In this document: in pieces, positions 26,501 through 39,420 of the stretch
Layout: each line of letters begins with the position of its first letter
Numbering within the stretch: the stretch's first letter is position 1
Source of the DNA: Cardinalis cardinalis
Taxonomy: Eukaryota > Chordata > Aves > Passeriformes > Cardinalidae
NCBI GenBank assembly: GCA_014549065.1
Contig: JACDOX010000003.1
Coordinates: 11,012,805 to 11,076,804, forward strand
Direction: 5' to 3'
Length of the DNA: 64,000 nucleotides
Translations under genes and position numbers: made by a program
The notes under the pieces: generated by a model
Databases searched by the model: none
Told to the model about the DNA's origin: nothing
Seen by the model: only the letters and a program-made list of their open reading frames with translations

Positions 26501-29500
26501 TATTTACAGTAATGAATGGACTACAAAATGTTTCAACTTATAAAGATATTTGACAAATTTCTGTAGCACTGTATTAAACATTAAAGTATTATAGGTTATA
26601 CATAATTGCAGTATATGGGTTGATTACTGTATGCAGATATTACAACACTGAACATCTTAAGTGTATATTTCTTTTGCTTCATTTGGAACAGAGCTCTGCG
26701 GTAATTTTTTATATAGGAGAAATTTCAGCTAGTCCCCTAGTTTTCTCTTGTGTAGAGCCATTCAAGAAGCTCCTCTGTAAATTTCAACATGGTAGTATCT
26801 AGAAGTGCATTTTGAATAGCTTGATCCAAACAACAAATAGAACTTGAATTTTCTTTCGCAGATGAAGTTTTTAGTTGGTGTGTTGTAGCACTGCTGGCTG
26901 ACCAAGTGCGTGGATAAGAACGGGGCAGCAGGGTATTTTGTTAATATATTTGTTTTGAATTGTAGAGAGAGACTTAGATGTCTGAAATGGATGGACACCA
27001 TCTGCTGTTATTTAAAGTTTTTGTCCGCTTCAAAATGTACTTACGGTGTTATCTTATGGGAAAAAGTGTTTGCATCCATGGGAGAGCAAGTATTTTTGTA
27101 TTTGCCTGTGTTAGAAGCCTAGTAAATTATGTACTCTGAAAGGATTGCTGGAAGAGTGTCACTTTAGACAAATGCTTAACCTTAGCNTTTAAAATGTGGT
27201 ATTATAAAGTAGATTATGTGGATTCCCTCACAGGCTTGTTACAAAGACAGCTAAAGCTTTTTCTTTCCCTTTAATATTATGAGGTATATAACTTCATGCA
27301 TGCGCTCGTGTCTTTAACTTTCACGTGCTCAGGAAAGTGTGTCTTCCTTAGTAAGGCTGGCCAAGCCCTTTGAACATGGCTAACTGAATTTACCTGCCAG
27401 AGTCCTATTTTAAGCATCTTCTCTTGGGTTGTGAGCAAAGTGCAGCACAAAGCCACCTCTGGGGTGGTAGCAACGATGTGTGAGGTAAGGAAGGCCCAGC
27501 TGTTGCTCTTTTTTCTACCAGCAGAATCTGGGCAGGGGTGTGGTTTGGCCACAAAATAAAANGAGAGAGGCAATGAAACTGCATTTCCTTATTTCTTTAG
27601 CAATATCTTTAATGGCACTTGCCAGACCTAATGTTCCTCCTTTTTCTCAGTCATTTAATACATTTGTGCATATTCTGTCTGGGTATCCTGAAGCTTGGTT
27701 TTTTCAATCTCTCTTCATACTGGAGCAAAATTTGTGGTGCAATGTCAGATAGCTTTTCAAGATGCTTAGAGGAGCACAGCTGGTCATTGCATTGTCTGAA
27801 AAAGCCAGATTGAGATGCTGGTGGAGACTTGGGGATAAGGTGGTGTGTTAAGTGGGCAGTGGGTCTTTTAATATCTATTGATGAAGGAAATTCATTGTAT
27901 CATTTTAACAAGATACTTAAGCTTGTTTTTCTTTAAATACAAAGGCTAGAAAAGAAGGAAATTGGAATTTGTTCATCGGCTATTTGTTTCTATTGTGGAA
28001 GAGAAATAATAGAGAACAGATAAAAATGGATAATCAGCAAAGTGATTTACTGCTGCATGAGTACTCCTAGATTAATGTAGTGATAATGTGCTGTCTAGAG
28101 CTGGGAAGATGCTCAGAAGAAGAGTTAATGATACTTTATTAATAGTTAGCTTTTATTTTTTGTACTCCTACTGTCAAGCTGCATTGTTACTGTGATTGTT
28201 TGTGCTGTTTATTCTTTCTGAGATGAAGAAATCTGCTAATGTCTTTGTAATGCATGTGTGAATGTGCACGTACATCTGTGTCCTGCAAATGCTGTCTTAA
28301 CTTCCATCCTTAGAAAATGTATTGTCACCTACTCTCAAAGTTTTCTGTTTTCAGCAATTAATCCATCCCTTGGCCATGAGATTGATGTGCCTTCAAATGA
28401 TACAAAAAGAAGAAAACAGCGCCTTCATTTGCTTTGTAAATTTGCTGGTTGCTGGGATGTACCCTCATGATGGGAAGTATTTCTTCAGATTGCAAAAAGT
28501 TAACAAACTTCCTTTAAGTCAAAGCTGAAACTTTCATCTCCTAAATGTGTCCCACAGCTCAGCTGCAGTTTGGAGATAAGATCAATTATGGTGAGATATG
28601 CACTAATGTGTTTTGGGAGCTGGCAACTCTTTGAGTAAAAGACTCTGTTCTGTCTCTTATGGTAGATTCCAGTTAGAGGGAGGAACTGGGTGGGAATTTA
28701 AAAAAAGCTTCCAGTATTTGGTGAAATATCCTAAAAGGGAAATAAAAATGATTCAATAACACTTAGGTTTTACAAGATCAAACATTGTCCCTTGTGATTA
28801 TTAGGTTCTAGTTTCTGGTATATGAATGTTAGTGTTAGATCCCATTTTTAGTGGCTCTGCATATTGTTCAAATGCATACAGAAAGTACTTTGTGGTTTCA
28901 TAGCTTGCTAAAATACATTTTTTCTAAGGACGTTCAAGAAAGGTGAGTGAACAGAGATCTGTGGGAATGGATCAACCAAGTTGCTTTAGGTAAGGAACAG
29001 GTTTCTCCCTGCGGGATGTGTCTCGCACTGCAGAAGGAAGGATTACTGCCTTGTCACAAGGCTAGGAAGACCATCTGGTAGGTATCCAGGTATGCCAGTT
29101 AGTTGTAATTGATGAAATCCTGATAGGATTACNATGTGCTCTTGATGATCTATGGGTCTGTGTTGAAGAGTATCCCCTACTAATTTGTAAGAGATGGAAG
29201 AAGAGAAAGCTGCCTAGAGGCTGCTGTGCATCGTGGGGCTCAGGAGCCTGAGCTCTGGAGCGTGCCTGTCACGGGCTTCTTGGTTGCCAGTACCAGACGA
29301 GTTGGAGAGGGATCTGTGCCAGCCGTATACAAAGGCCAGGCACAGTGCATGTTTAATTGGACACATACTNATGTGAGCTGGGATTTTGGTTTGCAGAGGG
29401 AGTGACAAGTCTGCTTGCAACAGTCAGTTAAACTGCACAGTGTTTTCTTTGCCTTAATAGGAAAAGATGTGGTGATTGTATAACTATTTGGATGCATTTC

Positions 29501-29936
29501 ACTTCTTATGTGGAGTAGAAAATCCCATCTGGAAAGAAATTCTTCTCTCTGTAGAAAGGAAGGGTGTGGGCTATTACCTCCCTTTAGCAAACTGCTTCCT
29601 TTTCTCTTCTATATCATTTCCAGCTGAGAAATNTTCTGATTGCCCCTGTTCTGCTTTATTACAGGACATTGAAAATAGTGTATAAATGAAGAGTACTGTT
29701 CTTACTGTGAGNGAGGTTTTAAAAATGTGTAATGTAGTCGTAGGACATCAGTAGAGTTGGATCTTCTTTGCTTGTCTTCTTTGACTAGTAGCCTGAGTGT
29801 TACATGGAGTATTTTTGGAAGACAGCAAAATGCGTGTTTTGCAACCAATGAGGTAAAACTCAGCATTATTTGTCAGAAACTTACAGCTGTTGTGTAGCTG
29901 CACAGCAATTACTTTCCCATGGGCAAGTTGTCTTTN

Positions 29937-29953
29937 AAAATAAATAAATAAAT
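29937..29953 (+). repeat. Short AAAT microsatellite
   Basis: About four units of AAAT follow directly after an ambiguous base. The tract is short and probably of low variability. Confidence 0.8.
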
Positions 29954-31166
29954 TTGCCTAACTCTATAGGGAATAAGATAACTGATGTAATAATTACTTA
30001 GGAGCCGAGCCAGCATCCTGCAATTACTTTAAAGCACATGTGCTGCAATGTCTCTCTATATTGATATGCTTCTTGTGACATCCTTCTTCTGACACATTCA
30101 ATTAATGTTTTATTATCATCTTCCTATTTAAAAAAAATACTCAGTGACTGAGCTAGAAGCAAAGTAGTCTGTTCACTTACTTAACAAGAGTGGTTAAGTG
30201 GTTTTTTTCAACCCTACTTGTAAGTATCTCTGCTGCATGAGTTGACCTCATATCACTGCAAGTTATTGATTATACTTATGCCTGTGGTTGGCTGAGAAAA
30301 AACAGTTTGCAGCGTTTCCTTCAGTCTGGAGAGCTTGTGATGAGATGGATGTGGTATTGATTGGAATTTTCAGATTTGTTGAGTATCATCTTCTGCNTTC
30401 TCTATGCAGCACATGTGGCAACTACCAATCCAGATCAGGGGCATTTCTTGTCTTCCCTCTGAACTTGTTTTGTTGAAACTATTCCAAACAGGTGGCAGTG
30501 CAAAATATTTTGGTATATGCCTTATTTCCATGTGTTTTGCATCACTTGCTTATTATTTGCTTTAAAGATGTGATTTTCTTCACTTTTAAATTGTTATATT
30601 TATTTCAGTCCCTTTGAAAAAGCTATATGTCAGAAAGGAAAAAGATTATGAAACTGTAAAACTATGATGAAACAGTTTCCACCAGATTTAGAACTCTTGT
30701 GTTTATAAAAGTTACCTTNTTTCCCAAAACACCTCTGCAGAGGTGATCATGAGCAGTCAGTGCTCTCTGGTGACTGCTCTGGCTGTAGGGATCCTGGAAA
30801 ACCACTGTCAGCNTCTTAGTAACTCCGTAGTGACGTGAGGCAAGGCCCAGATGAGGAACTGCAGCCAGATGTTTGTGTGCGTCAGCCGGGTCATGCTGCC
30901 AGGAGCGCGTCCATGTGCTGTGCACGTGGGCCTGTGTCAGTGTGCTCAGGAGGGGACCTTGCAGGGAAGGTGCCATGCACAACATGTTTAGCAAAGGTGT
31001 TCATAATGTCTGTATAGAAGGTGCTCACCTCAGCTTGCCACTGAAAACTTTTTTCAGCTTGTTTAATGAGTGGAGTTTACAGTGAGAGCACTATGACAGT
31101 TCTGGTTCTGTGTTGTAGTTGTGGTAATTAATATTTAGCATGGTATCTAGTAATTTTCAGCTTCAG

Positions 31167-31260
31167 TGCTCTTTACAAACATTAATTAATTGTCAACTGC
31201 ACCCCTGTGCAGTAGGTAAATGCTTTCTTCACTGCTGTTTCTTAGAGCAGTTGGGAGCCC
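31167..31260 (-). mobile_element. Probable ancient MIR-type SINE (or L2-related) remnant
   Basis: The plus strand reads GTGCTCTTTACAAACATTAA and then, after a few bases, ACCCCTGTGCAGTAGGTAAA. This matches the reverse complement of the conserved 3' half of MIR-type elements, where an AAAGCGCTT-like end is followed by the ATTAAAT, GTTGTGAGG and GTACCTACC segments. Similarity fades after about 31225. MIR-type SINEs predate the amniote radiation, and diverged copies persist in bird genomes. The call rests on recognition of two short blocks in the right order and spacing, so it is moderate. Confidence 0.5.
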
Positions 31261-32299
31261 TGAGACTTGTGGGCTCACTGGGTCCCACTTGGTGATCTGC
31301 ACCTTAATATTTTGTAAAGTTCTTTGTTAAATTAGGGTAAGTTGTTATTAATTCTGGGTAAAAACAAAACTGTCATTAGATTATTATTGCATTAATTTCT
31401 GCAATACTGTGTGTTNTAGATGCCACGGATTATATTAGAAGGCATTATTTTGCTTATTCTTTGGATGTTTTGGCATCCTCAGCTTACACCGTGGTGGTGG
31501 GAGAACTATTTCGAATAAATATAAGACTTCTCTATGGCAGTCTTGCCCTTGTCTTCTAATAATGCACTTACTCTGCTGTAGCTCCGGTCTTCATTAGTAG
31601 TGCTGGGTGAATATGTTGAGAACTGGCTTTGGATGTGTTGCCCTCTGCTGTGTCCTGCAGAGNGTGGAGGTGTTCATTGTGGGTGATCTGTACAGATGAA
31701 GGAATATGTGTGCTGGATTGGGTTTGTAAGTGCTCTCCCCCTCAGCCCCAGTTTATGCAGTTTAATGGGAATAAAGCCATTCGTGTGTAAGTGTTGCTTC
31801 TGTGTAGGTCTGGCATGCAGACCACTGTGGCTGTGTTTATGCTGTTACCTTTGGCTTTCCACTGTGCTGNTTTCAAGTAGAACGTTTGACTGAAAACTTT
31901 CAGCTGCTACTGCAGAACTTTACCCTGGTAGCTGTTTTTACTTAGAGCTGCTGACAACTCAGGAAAGCATTTGAAAAACATTTTGCTTACTGGAACAATT
32001 CTGCTGACGTATTTTTCTTCCTATCCTTTTATTACTAGCAAAATTTGCATCAAAACAGGTCTCTATATTAAGAGTTCACAATCCTCAGCTTGACAGTGTA
32101 ATTAGAGTGGTGTTCAACTTGCACAATGGAGCTAGGAGGAATTTGCTTGATTTTCCTGTGAACCTGAAACTTCAGGCCCTGTTTAATCATCTTAAACCAA
32201 ATTTGTGTTAATCCATGTTTTTGTGTGTAACTGAGGCAANATTCAAAATGAAGTGTTGTGGACAGAGGAAGGCTTTGTATGCAGCAAAGTAAAACAGAC

Positions 32300-32540
32300 G
32301 ACTCATGAGAAAGCGCTCTCTCTGTCTCTCCCCAGCCTGTCAGGCTGTGCCCTGCTCCAGTCCTAATGACTGAACCTAATCATCTCCATGGCCCTAATTA
32401 CGGTCCTGTGGTAGGCTGAGATATTAGGTGAGGAATAAGCAGCAGGAGTAGATCAGCTCTTGAGTAGCAAATGTCTCATTATGCTGGAGTGATCAGTATT
32501 AAAAATAAAGGAGAGGGAAGAGTCAGAAACACACTGCTAA
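32300..32540. other. Candidate conserved non-coding element
   Basis: The block lacks repeats and coding frames but is dense in transcription-factor-like motifs: CCTAATGACTGA, CCTAATCATC, CCCTAATTACGG and TCATTATGC. This style is common in developmental enhancers that are conserved among amniotes. Only the motifs are visible; conservation is inferred and was not tested. Confidence 0.25.
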
Positions 32541-35500
32541 AATATAATCCAGAGTAGCAGAATTTTCATGCAGTTGTATTAATTTCTTACTAATTATTTG
32601 CNTGAAACATGTGGCTTAGCAGCCCAGAATTTTTATGGTTCCTTCTTCCTCTGCAGGATTTGTTTGTAGCATGTTTATCCATGTTTGACTCTGGTGTTCA
32701 CAGCAGACCTGTGTCCCTTCTCATTTTAAGAAACAGGTATTAGATAGGGTGCAGTTGGCTTTCATTAGCTCTTTAGTGAAAGAATTCANGATTTCAGACA
32801 TACACATTGTCTTCATCTGAATGGTTTCTCTATATTACTGCTCTTTTGAGGTCTGGGAGTATTCTNGAGTGTTTTTTACTCCTCTGGCCCAAATGAATAG
32901 TGTCTGGCCAGCTTGTTNACTGCTGCAGCAATTTGGAAGCATTTATGTAAAAAAGGACACANTCTAGGGGTTTCTTTGATTTAAAGCTTCTGTAGATGTT
33001 TTTAAGAAATCAAGGNTAGCTTTTATATATAATTTCTGAATAATACTCTGAATTTTCATTGTCATATTGTATTTAGCTTAAGCAGTCGTAGAACCAGACT
33101 CATCTTTTCAGGTTTTATGGTTGCTTAGAGGGCTTTTTGTGAAGATTATTCAGATGGAGTAAGTCAAGTACTTTGAAATTAGTAATAATGCTTTTGTAAC
33201 GGCGCTAATGTATGCTTACAAAAAAACCCCGTATTTTATTTTTTGAATGGAGTCAACTACTCAGTACAGTAAATATGTTAGATATTTATGGCTCTTGCCT
33301 ATAGATGGTACAGTAGGGNGTTTTTAGTCCATGTTTTAGAATATCTTTCTTTTCTCTTTTTGCTACATTTTCATTTAAAGAAGCCACTTTAACATACACA
33401 GAACACAAGTCATTCAGCATAGAGTTAGTTCCCTGCATTCCCTGGAACTTGAATGAGATGCTGGCCAGCAACCCCTTCTCTTTTCTGTGTGTTCATCGCA
33501 GCCCTGTCCTGANTGACCTTCTTATGCAGTGGAGTTGGCTGTCAGTTCTGCTCAGGTGCATGTGCTGATCATCAGCTCTGAGAGGACTGAAACGTGAGCC
33601 AGCAGTACACAGCAACCTGGCCTGGCATCTTGGTCAACNATTCTCTCTGCTTGACGAGACCAATCTGCCTGCATAGCAGCTCTGTTGGTAGCTCCATAAG
33701 GAAAACACCCATCTATCTGTATGGAAGATAGCAAAGTTATGGAAGTTTTATAACGTATGCATGAATAACCTATTTCTATGTCATTATGGGCTGGTAGGCT
33801 GTTAGTCTTCTGTGACTTGGACTCTTGGACTGTTCCAAGACTGCCAGTGGTTAGAATTCACACCATTCTCATCAGGGAAACAGGATGTCAGAGTACAGAA
33901 AATGCTGTATAGATGTAGATTTTATTACAAAGAACTCTTTTTGTTTCAAAGAAAAAAAGCAAACACAAAAAACCTTTGAAAAGAGCAGTTTCTTTAAAAA
34001 TATTATTAATTGGTCTTTCCACACACAGAAGAAAGCAATAAAGCTAGATCAGAGAGCATTCAAAAACAATTATGTATTTACATCCCTGTTATCTTTATCA
34101 GTCCATTTTGGACCATGGAAAGAAATTTTTGTAGGCTAGTTTTTCATTCTATATGTTAAGATGGACTATGGCTTCAGTAGACCTAGAAATGAACTGGAAT
34201 GCTTTTAACAGCTCTGTAATAGATAAAGTATGTTTCACTGATGCATACAGTTTATATCTTGGTTTGCTAGCTGTAAATGAGATTAATAATGCTCTAGAAA
34301 TAATGTTGGTTGCTTCTAGAGATGAAAGGGAATTCAAAAGATAATGACTTCTGTAAATTAAATTTCTTTGTTCAGGAATACTACAGTAGACAGTGATTAA
34401 CTGTGGAAGAGTCTTGCTGTAATAAAAATTTACAAAGCGATAATGTTTATAAAGACATTTTTTGTTGCAAGGTTATCTCTGTCTTTTGAGAAAGTTCTTT
34501 AAGGATTGGCCTGGCAAATGGCTGTTAGTCAGTGTCCTGCTGTTACCCTAAGGCACTCTTGGTGAATTCTCAAATAGCGTGTTCTAATTCTCTCAGAACT
34601 GCAGTGAGACCAGCAGCCTCATTTCTCATTCAAGGTTGTTTTTATTGTACTGTGCTGGATTATATTCTGATTGGATGTCCCCTAACAAAGCTGTGCAGTG
34701 CTGCTTATGTAGTGCCTGTNATGTGCTGGCAGCTCTGTGGCAGTTGTTTCCTATGGCAGTGGTGCTCATGAGCATGAAAAAAAACCAAAAAGAAATAAGC
34801 AGTATTAAAGACCTATATATCAGCTTCATCTCCCTGCAGCTCCATTTGTTTGATTAGTATTATGATGGTGGGACAGGGCAATATATCAGATGTAATCGAT
34901 CTGATTAGTGTGGAGATGATATAAACACAGATTGTATTGGTGTTTAGTAATATGGGCACCCAGGGTAAACATAGATGTTGCATAGGCTGTGGGAAAGGTC
35001 TCTATAATGAAAACAGCAAATACAGCAGATTTTTGAGCGAAGTTATTTTTCTGCCAAATTTCNCAGCAAGTTATGGGTAGTTTGAATTTGCAGTGTTGAA
35101 GAGGATGGTCAGATGGGTTGACATAAATTGTTTTAATTGTTTTTTGAAATACACATCTTTTTCCCTAAGGCAGATCTGAATCTTGGTTTCATAGTCAGCC
35201 TTATGTTGAGTCAATTCCAGCAGTGTGGTAAAGAATGCAGTATTATTAGACATGAAAACAAACACTTCTTTCAATTTTGTTTTTGATAAAACATCTATTA
35301 TTAAAATCTTGATCTCTGGATAATTTGACTTGATGGTGAATTTTCCATTTTCTGTGACTTAGCTTGGGAAGAGATGTAAGTCAGTGCAGTAAAGTGTTTT
35401 TGTTGGATTTTCCAGTGAATGGCTGATAGGAAATTATGGTGAATGAGGGAGTAGAATGCTGTATCAAAATTCCATAAGGAAGAAAGTACTTAAATCAAAT

Positions 35501-35677
35501 TTCCCCCACTTCAGAAATAATTGTTTGCCTGCATCTGNTTTTGTGCAGGCTCCTTGATTGCCTAAGGTGTGTCATGTGGAAAGCTCCAAGGCTCAGCCCT
35601 TGTAAGAGGTGGACTGTTGATGCTGAGCTGTGATGTCCCCCTGCTAGGGAGGTTAGCAGAGAGGAGCTGTGCTCACC

Positions 35678-35727
35678 CCTCTGGGCAGGGAGATGAGCTG
35701 TGCCCTCTGGGCAGGGGGATGAGCTGT
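35678..35727 (+). repeat. 25-bp tandem repeat, two copies, in GC-rich block
   Basis: CCTCTGGGCAGGG followed by A or G, GATGAGCTGT and one or two further bases, occurs twice head to tail at 35678-35702 and 35703-35727. The copies differ at one internal base and one at the end. A partial GAGGAGCTGTGCTC lies just upstream and may be a decayed third copy. Confidence 0.85.
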
Positions 35728-38700
35728 TGCTGATGCTCTGCCAGGGCTTCCTGGGCAGTGCTGAGCCCAGCACCATCTTTGGCAGCCTTTTTGGAGCAGG
35801 CACTTAGTTTGGAAACATGCTGCTGGAAGACAAACTTGCACCTTTAAAGCAAAGCCCAATGCAATTATTTGCATTTTGGTCCTGAGCTTGTCCCAATGGA
35901 CAAGCTTCTGGCTGTGCCTCCATGCACTGCTNTGCCTGCTCCCACCTGCATGGGCAGTGCTGGTGCCAGGGACATGCCCTCGGTGTTTGGTGTGCTGGAA
36001 GATGTGCTCCCAAGGCTTGGGAGCGCAGGCGCCACCAAGGATGGTTTCTGATGTGGCTCATTGTCTCCTGCATGAGGTCCGTTCTGTGTTACTCCTCGTG
36101 CCGCTGGCAAACAAATAACCCAAACNACTGATGTGGACTAAAACTGTGCTCTTAAAAGACGACAGTGAAGAAGAGGAGTGGGAGAAAAAAACAGCAAGTT
36201 ACAAGTCCTGCAGAACTAGCCCTAGAATCTGGAAGAAGTTTTCTAAATTGATGATTATATGGAAGATGGGGAAGAAAGAGATGTTTGAGTCCAACGCTCA
36301 TTTCAGACCTTTGTGAATGTTTATAAATAAAATAAACTTTCTTTTTAATGACTGGTCTTTCTGTGTTCAAGGTCAGGAATTGCAGCTTCTTAATTGTGAA
36401 TTTTCCCCTTTTTATAGGCAAAGACGTTGCATGGTGAAGCAAAAAGGAATGGCTGTTACACTTTTCAGGCTATTATTTTCAGACTAATTTTGCCTGTTTN
36501 ATTTGATCAGTTAAACAGAAAAGCATTCTTCCCTGTCTGCTTGGTATGGTTCAGTTATACAGAAAACTGAAGTACTGTTGNGAATTTTCCATTTTTAATA
36601 AGAAACATTTTGGATCGGATCACAAGCTAATTTGTGCCAGCAGTCTGGTATCAAATTCAATTTGTGAAGAAGAGCAGTTGATTTACCCACCTGCCTTAGT
36701 ATCATGGAATGTATTTCNTAAAATATGGAAAAATATGCACTAACTTGCACCTGTTTACACATCCAATAGTAACTGCTGATTGTAGNTATTGCTGGGTATT
36801 AATAACATGACAGTATTGAAATTTCAATTTCATAGCAAATGTATGAAAGGGTGTGTATATATGCAAAGAAGTTAATCATTCNTATGAAAAGAAAGTATTT
36901 TATTTCTAAAATATAGACCCTGGTAGAAGAGTCTGTTCTTTCAACAACTGTTTCCTTTCTTTAGTCTCTACGGAAGGAAAAATTCATTTCAAGCTGGTCT
37001 GATTAGTCATGTGCCCTTCTGGAGTTCCTGATATTGATGTGACTCGATGCTGTATTCCTCAGATCCCAACTGCAGTTCTTACATGCTGCTTGAAAACTAG
37101 AAAACTTTGAGAAGGGATTTTTCCAATGTCTTGAATTTCTTTCAGTTACATTTATGACAGTTTCCTTTTAAAAATATTGTTTACAACACATCAACAGAAA
37201 GATTTGAACAGTATTTTGAAAATCTACGTTCTACTTCTGTGGTTGGTTTTTTTTTTGGTAGGCTGGAATGCAGGCTCAGATTCTGAAACTGTTGTTTGCT
37301 TGCTTGCATGTAGGTTCTCTAATTTCTGAACTCTTCAGTGGTAGTGGTAGCTACTGCAGTGGTGTCCTTGTCTTCTTTGGAAGTCAGATCAGCTCAGATG
37401 ACAGGAACATCACCTGTTGAAGTTTAAAAATGTGTTTAAAGCTGTAGTCAGTGAGGTTCTTTTCAAATTGGTCTCTAGTGACCATCTTCAAAGGCAGTGT
37501 GATGGTCTTGGGTTCTGTGATGTCAAAAGCTTTGAGGAGAGCGAGATGCATTTGTAATTTAAGTCCCAGTTCAGTATTTACTTGGACATTAAATGATAGT
37601 TCAGCACTTGATGTCCCAATTCATTTATGGTGCTGTGACCTTTCCACAAGTGTCTTTTTCCCAGGTTCTGTCCTTGAAGAAACTTCTTAAAACCCACATA
37701 TGGATTGTTCATGAAGGCAATNACATTGTGTGTGTCTTTTTAAAATTTTATTTTAAAATAAAGGAATCAAAGTCATAGCATTGCAGTTTGCCAAACACTT
37801 TAAATAAAGGGATGATTACAATGTAGAATGTAAAATTGAAACTGAAAAGGAATGTAAATGTTAAATTCTGTGTAGAAGAAATAATTGCATTTAGTGGTAA
37901 ATAAAGCTGGATTTTCAATTCAGCAATATAATGAACATTTCTTAAAGGGGTTNTGTACCTTCCTGCAGTGAAAGTGTCTCATTGCTTTGCTGTAACCATT
38001 TTTCAGCATCAGTGCNTTGTTTCAGTGTTATAAATCAGAAGAGTAGACTTGCACTGACCAATCCAGAGAGCCATGTCAGAAGGTGCTCAGCAAGGGGCCT
38101 TGTCTCCAGACCAAGGGGATTTTGTTGGAGTGCCTGAAGCTGAGCATGTGTTTAGATGCCCTGGCAGTGATAAGTAACACTTGAGTCTTGAGTCCAGGTT
38201 TTTTCATAGATCTCAGCACTTTGTTGTAAAACTGGGCGTGTGGTGTCTGAGTTCCTTTCCTATTTAGTCATCCTCCTAGCATTTGGCTGAGTGTTAAGAC
38301 TGCATCCATCCTGCTTGCGTACTTTTTTTCCTAAATGCTAGACTTGTGCTGGAAGTGTGTAATTGTTCAGTGCTTACTTCTTCCTCCTTTCTTTAATTTG
38401 AGGATTTGTTTTGACAGCTAAAATTCTGGTGGTTTTCTGGTTGTCTGCTGCAGTAGAACCTATGAACAGATGCCAAAGCAGAATGTTTGTGTCCTTTTTT
38501 AAATAGTGAAAATTCAATTTCTCCATTAACTCAGTTTCCTCACCCAGATAATGATTTTTTTTTATGGTTTCGTACCATCCCATGTCNCAAGTTTTGGTCT
38601 CGTGGTTTAATGACTTAAAGCTAACATATTTAATATGTTTTTATTTACTGGGAAATTTTTAAAATTATTTTAAATATAGTTTTGGTGCTCGATCTAATGC

Positions 38701-39343
38701 CTATTTGGTGTGTGTCTGAGATTTTTCTTCAGTTGGTACAATTAATCTTTGTTTCAGAGCAGATTTTTATTCTGTGTAAAGANCTACTGAAGTACTCTAT
38801 ACGTGAAGTACTGGGTGTACCTTGCTTGCCATAGATTTGTCACAGATTTTGTTGGCAGGGTAGCTTCTAAACCATGATTTTCTTTGTGTGTTTGCTTTCA
38901 AATACTTATGCTTGACCCCAAGTACTAAAATAAAGATATAAGTGTGGGTTAACTTTTCTGTGGATCTGCTGCTGACTCTGCAAACCAGGTTCTTATGCTG
39001 CTATTTCCCTTCTCACCAAAACTTATACTGGCGTGTAAATTTATGATGTCAAACCAAGTTGAGATGTTGTAATTCCCAGGGTGAATGGAGAGATGCCAGA
39101 CTTTATGGGAGCTAGTGTGGAGTTTACGCTTTATTGAACTAAGATTTTTAAAGAGCAAATTTACAGGAGCTGTAGTTTAAAAATGTGCTGGATTGTGTTA
39201 ATTCTTTCAGGGCTGGTTGTGGCTGTGGCTTTGGCATCCAGGGCTGAGCTGGCAGGTGGCTCCCCCAGCTCAGTGCCCACAGCTGGGGCTCATGGGCTGT
39301 GCACGGGCTAAATCCCACATTGTTTTATTTGACTTGGCTTGTT

Positions 39344-39420
39344 AGGGTGTTTTGTTGGCTTTTTTTGTTTGGTTGGGTTTTTTTTTTTGTTTTGTTTGAG
39401 TTTTATGTTTTGGTTTTTTT
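39344..39420 (+). repeat. T/G-rich low-complexity tract
   Basis: A run of T blocks separated by single or double G, for example TTTGTTTGGTTGGG followed by a long T run. There is no fixed period. It may represent a decayed A-rich tail on the minus strand, but no element is recognisable beside it. Confidence 0.8.

Larger units (their letters stand above)
22182..31166. other. Non-coding unique DNA (no gene seen)
   Basis: No gene is recognisable. The stretch holds the 38-bp tandem duplication at 23510-23585, a GC-richer patch at about 24330-24530 with a 120-codon minus-strand open frame of unknown meaning (24256-24618), and an AAAT microsatellite at 29937-29953. Around 28345-28470 an acceptor-like TTTTCTGTTTTCAG precedes a short open frame that matches nothing I know and has no clear donor. 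A block at about 30001-30125 is rich in ATTA-type motifs. Confidence 0.72.

Noticed and set aside
28345..28470. Acceptor-like TTTTCTGTTTTCAG followed by a protein-like short frame
   Set aside because: No donor with a plausible exon length was found, and the peptide is not recognised.
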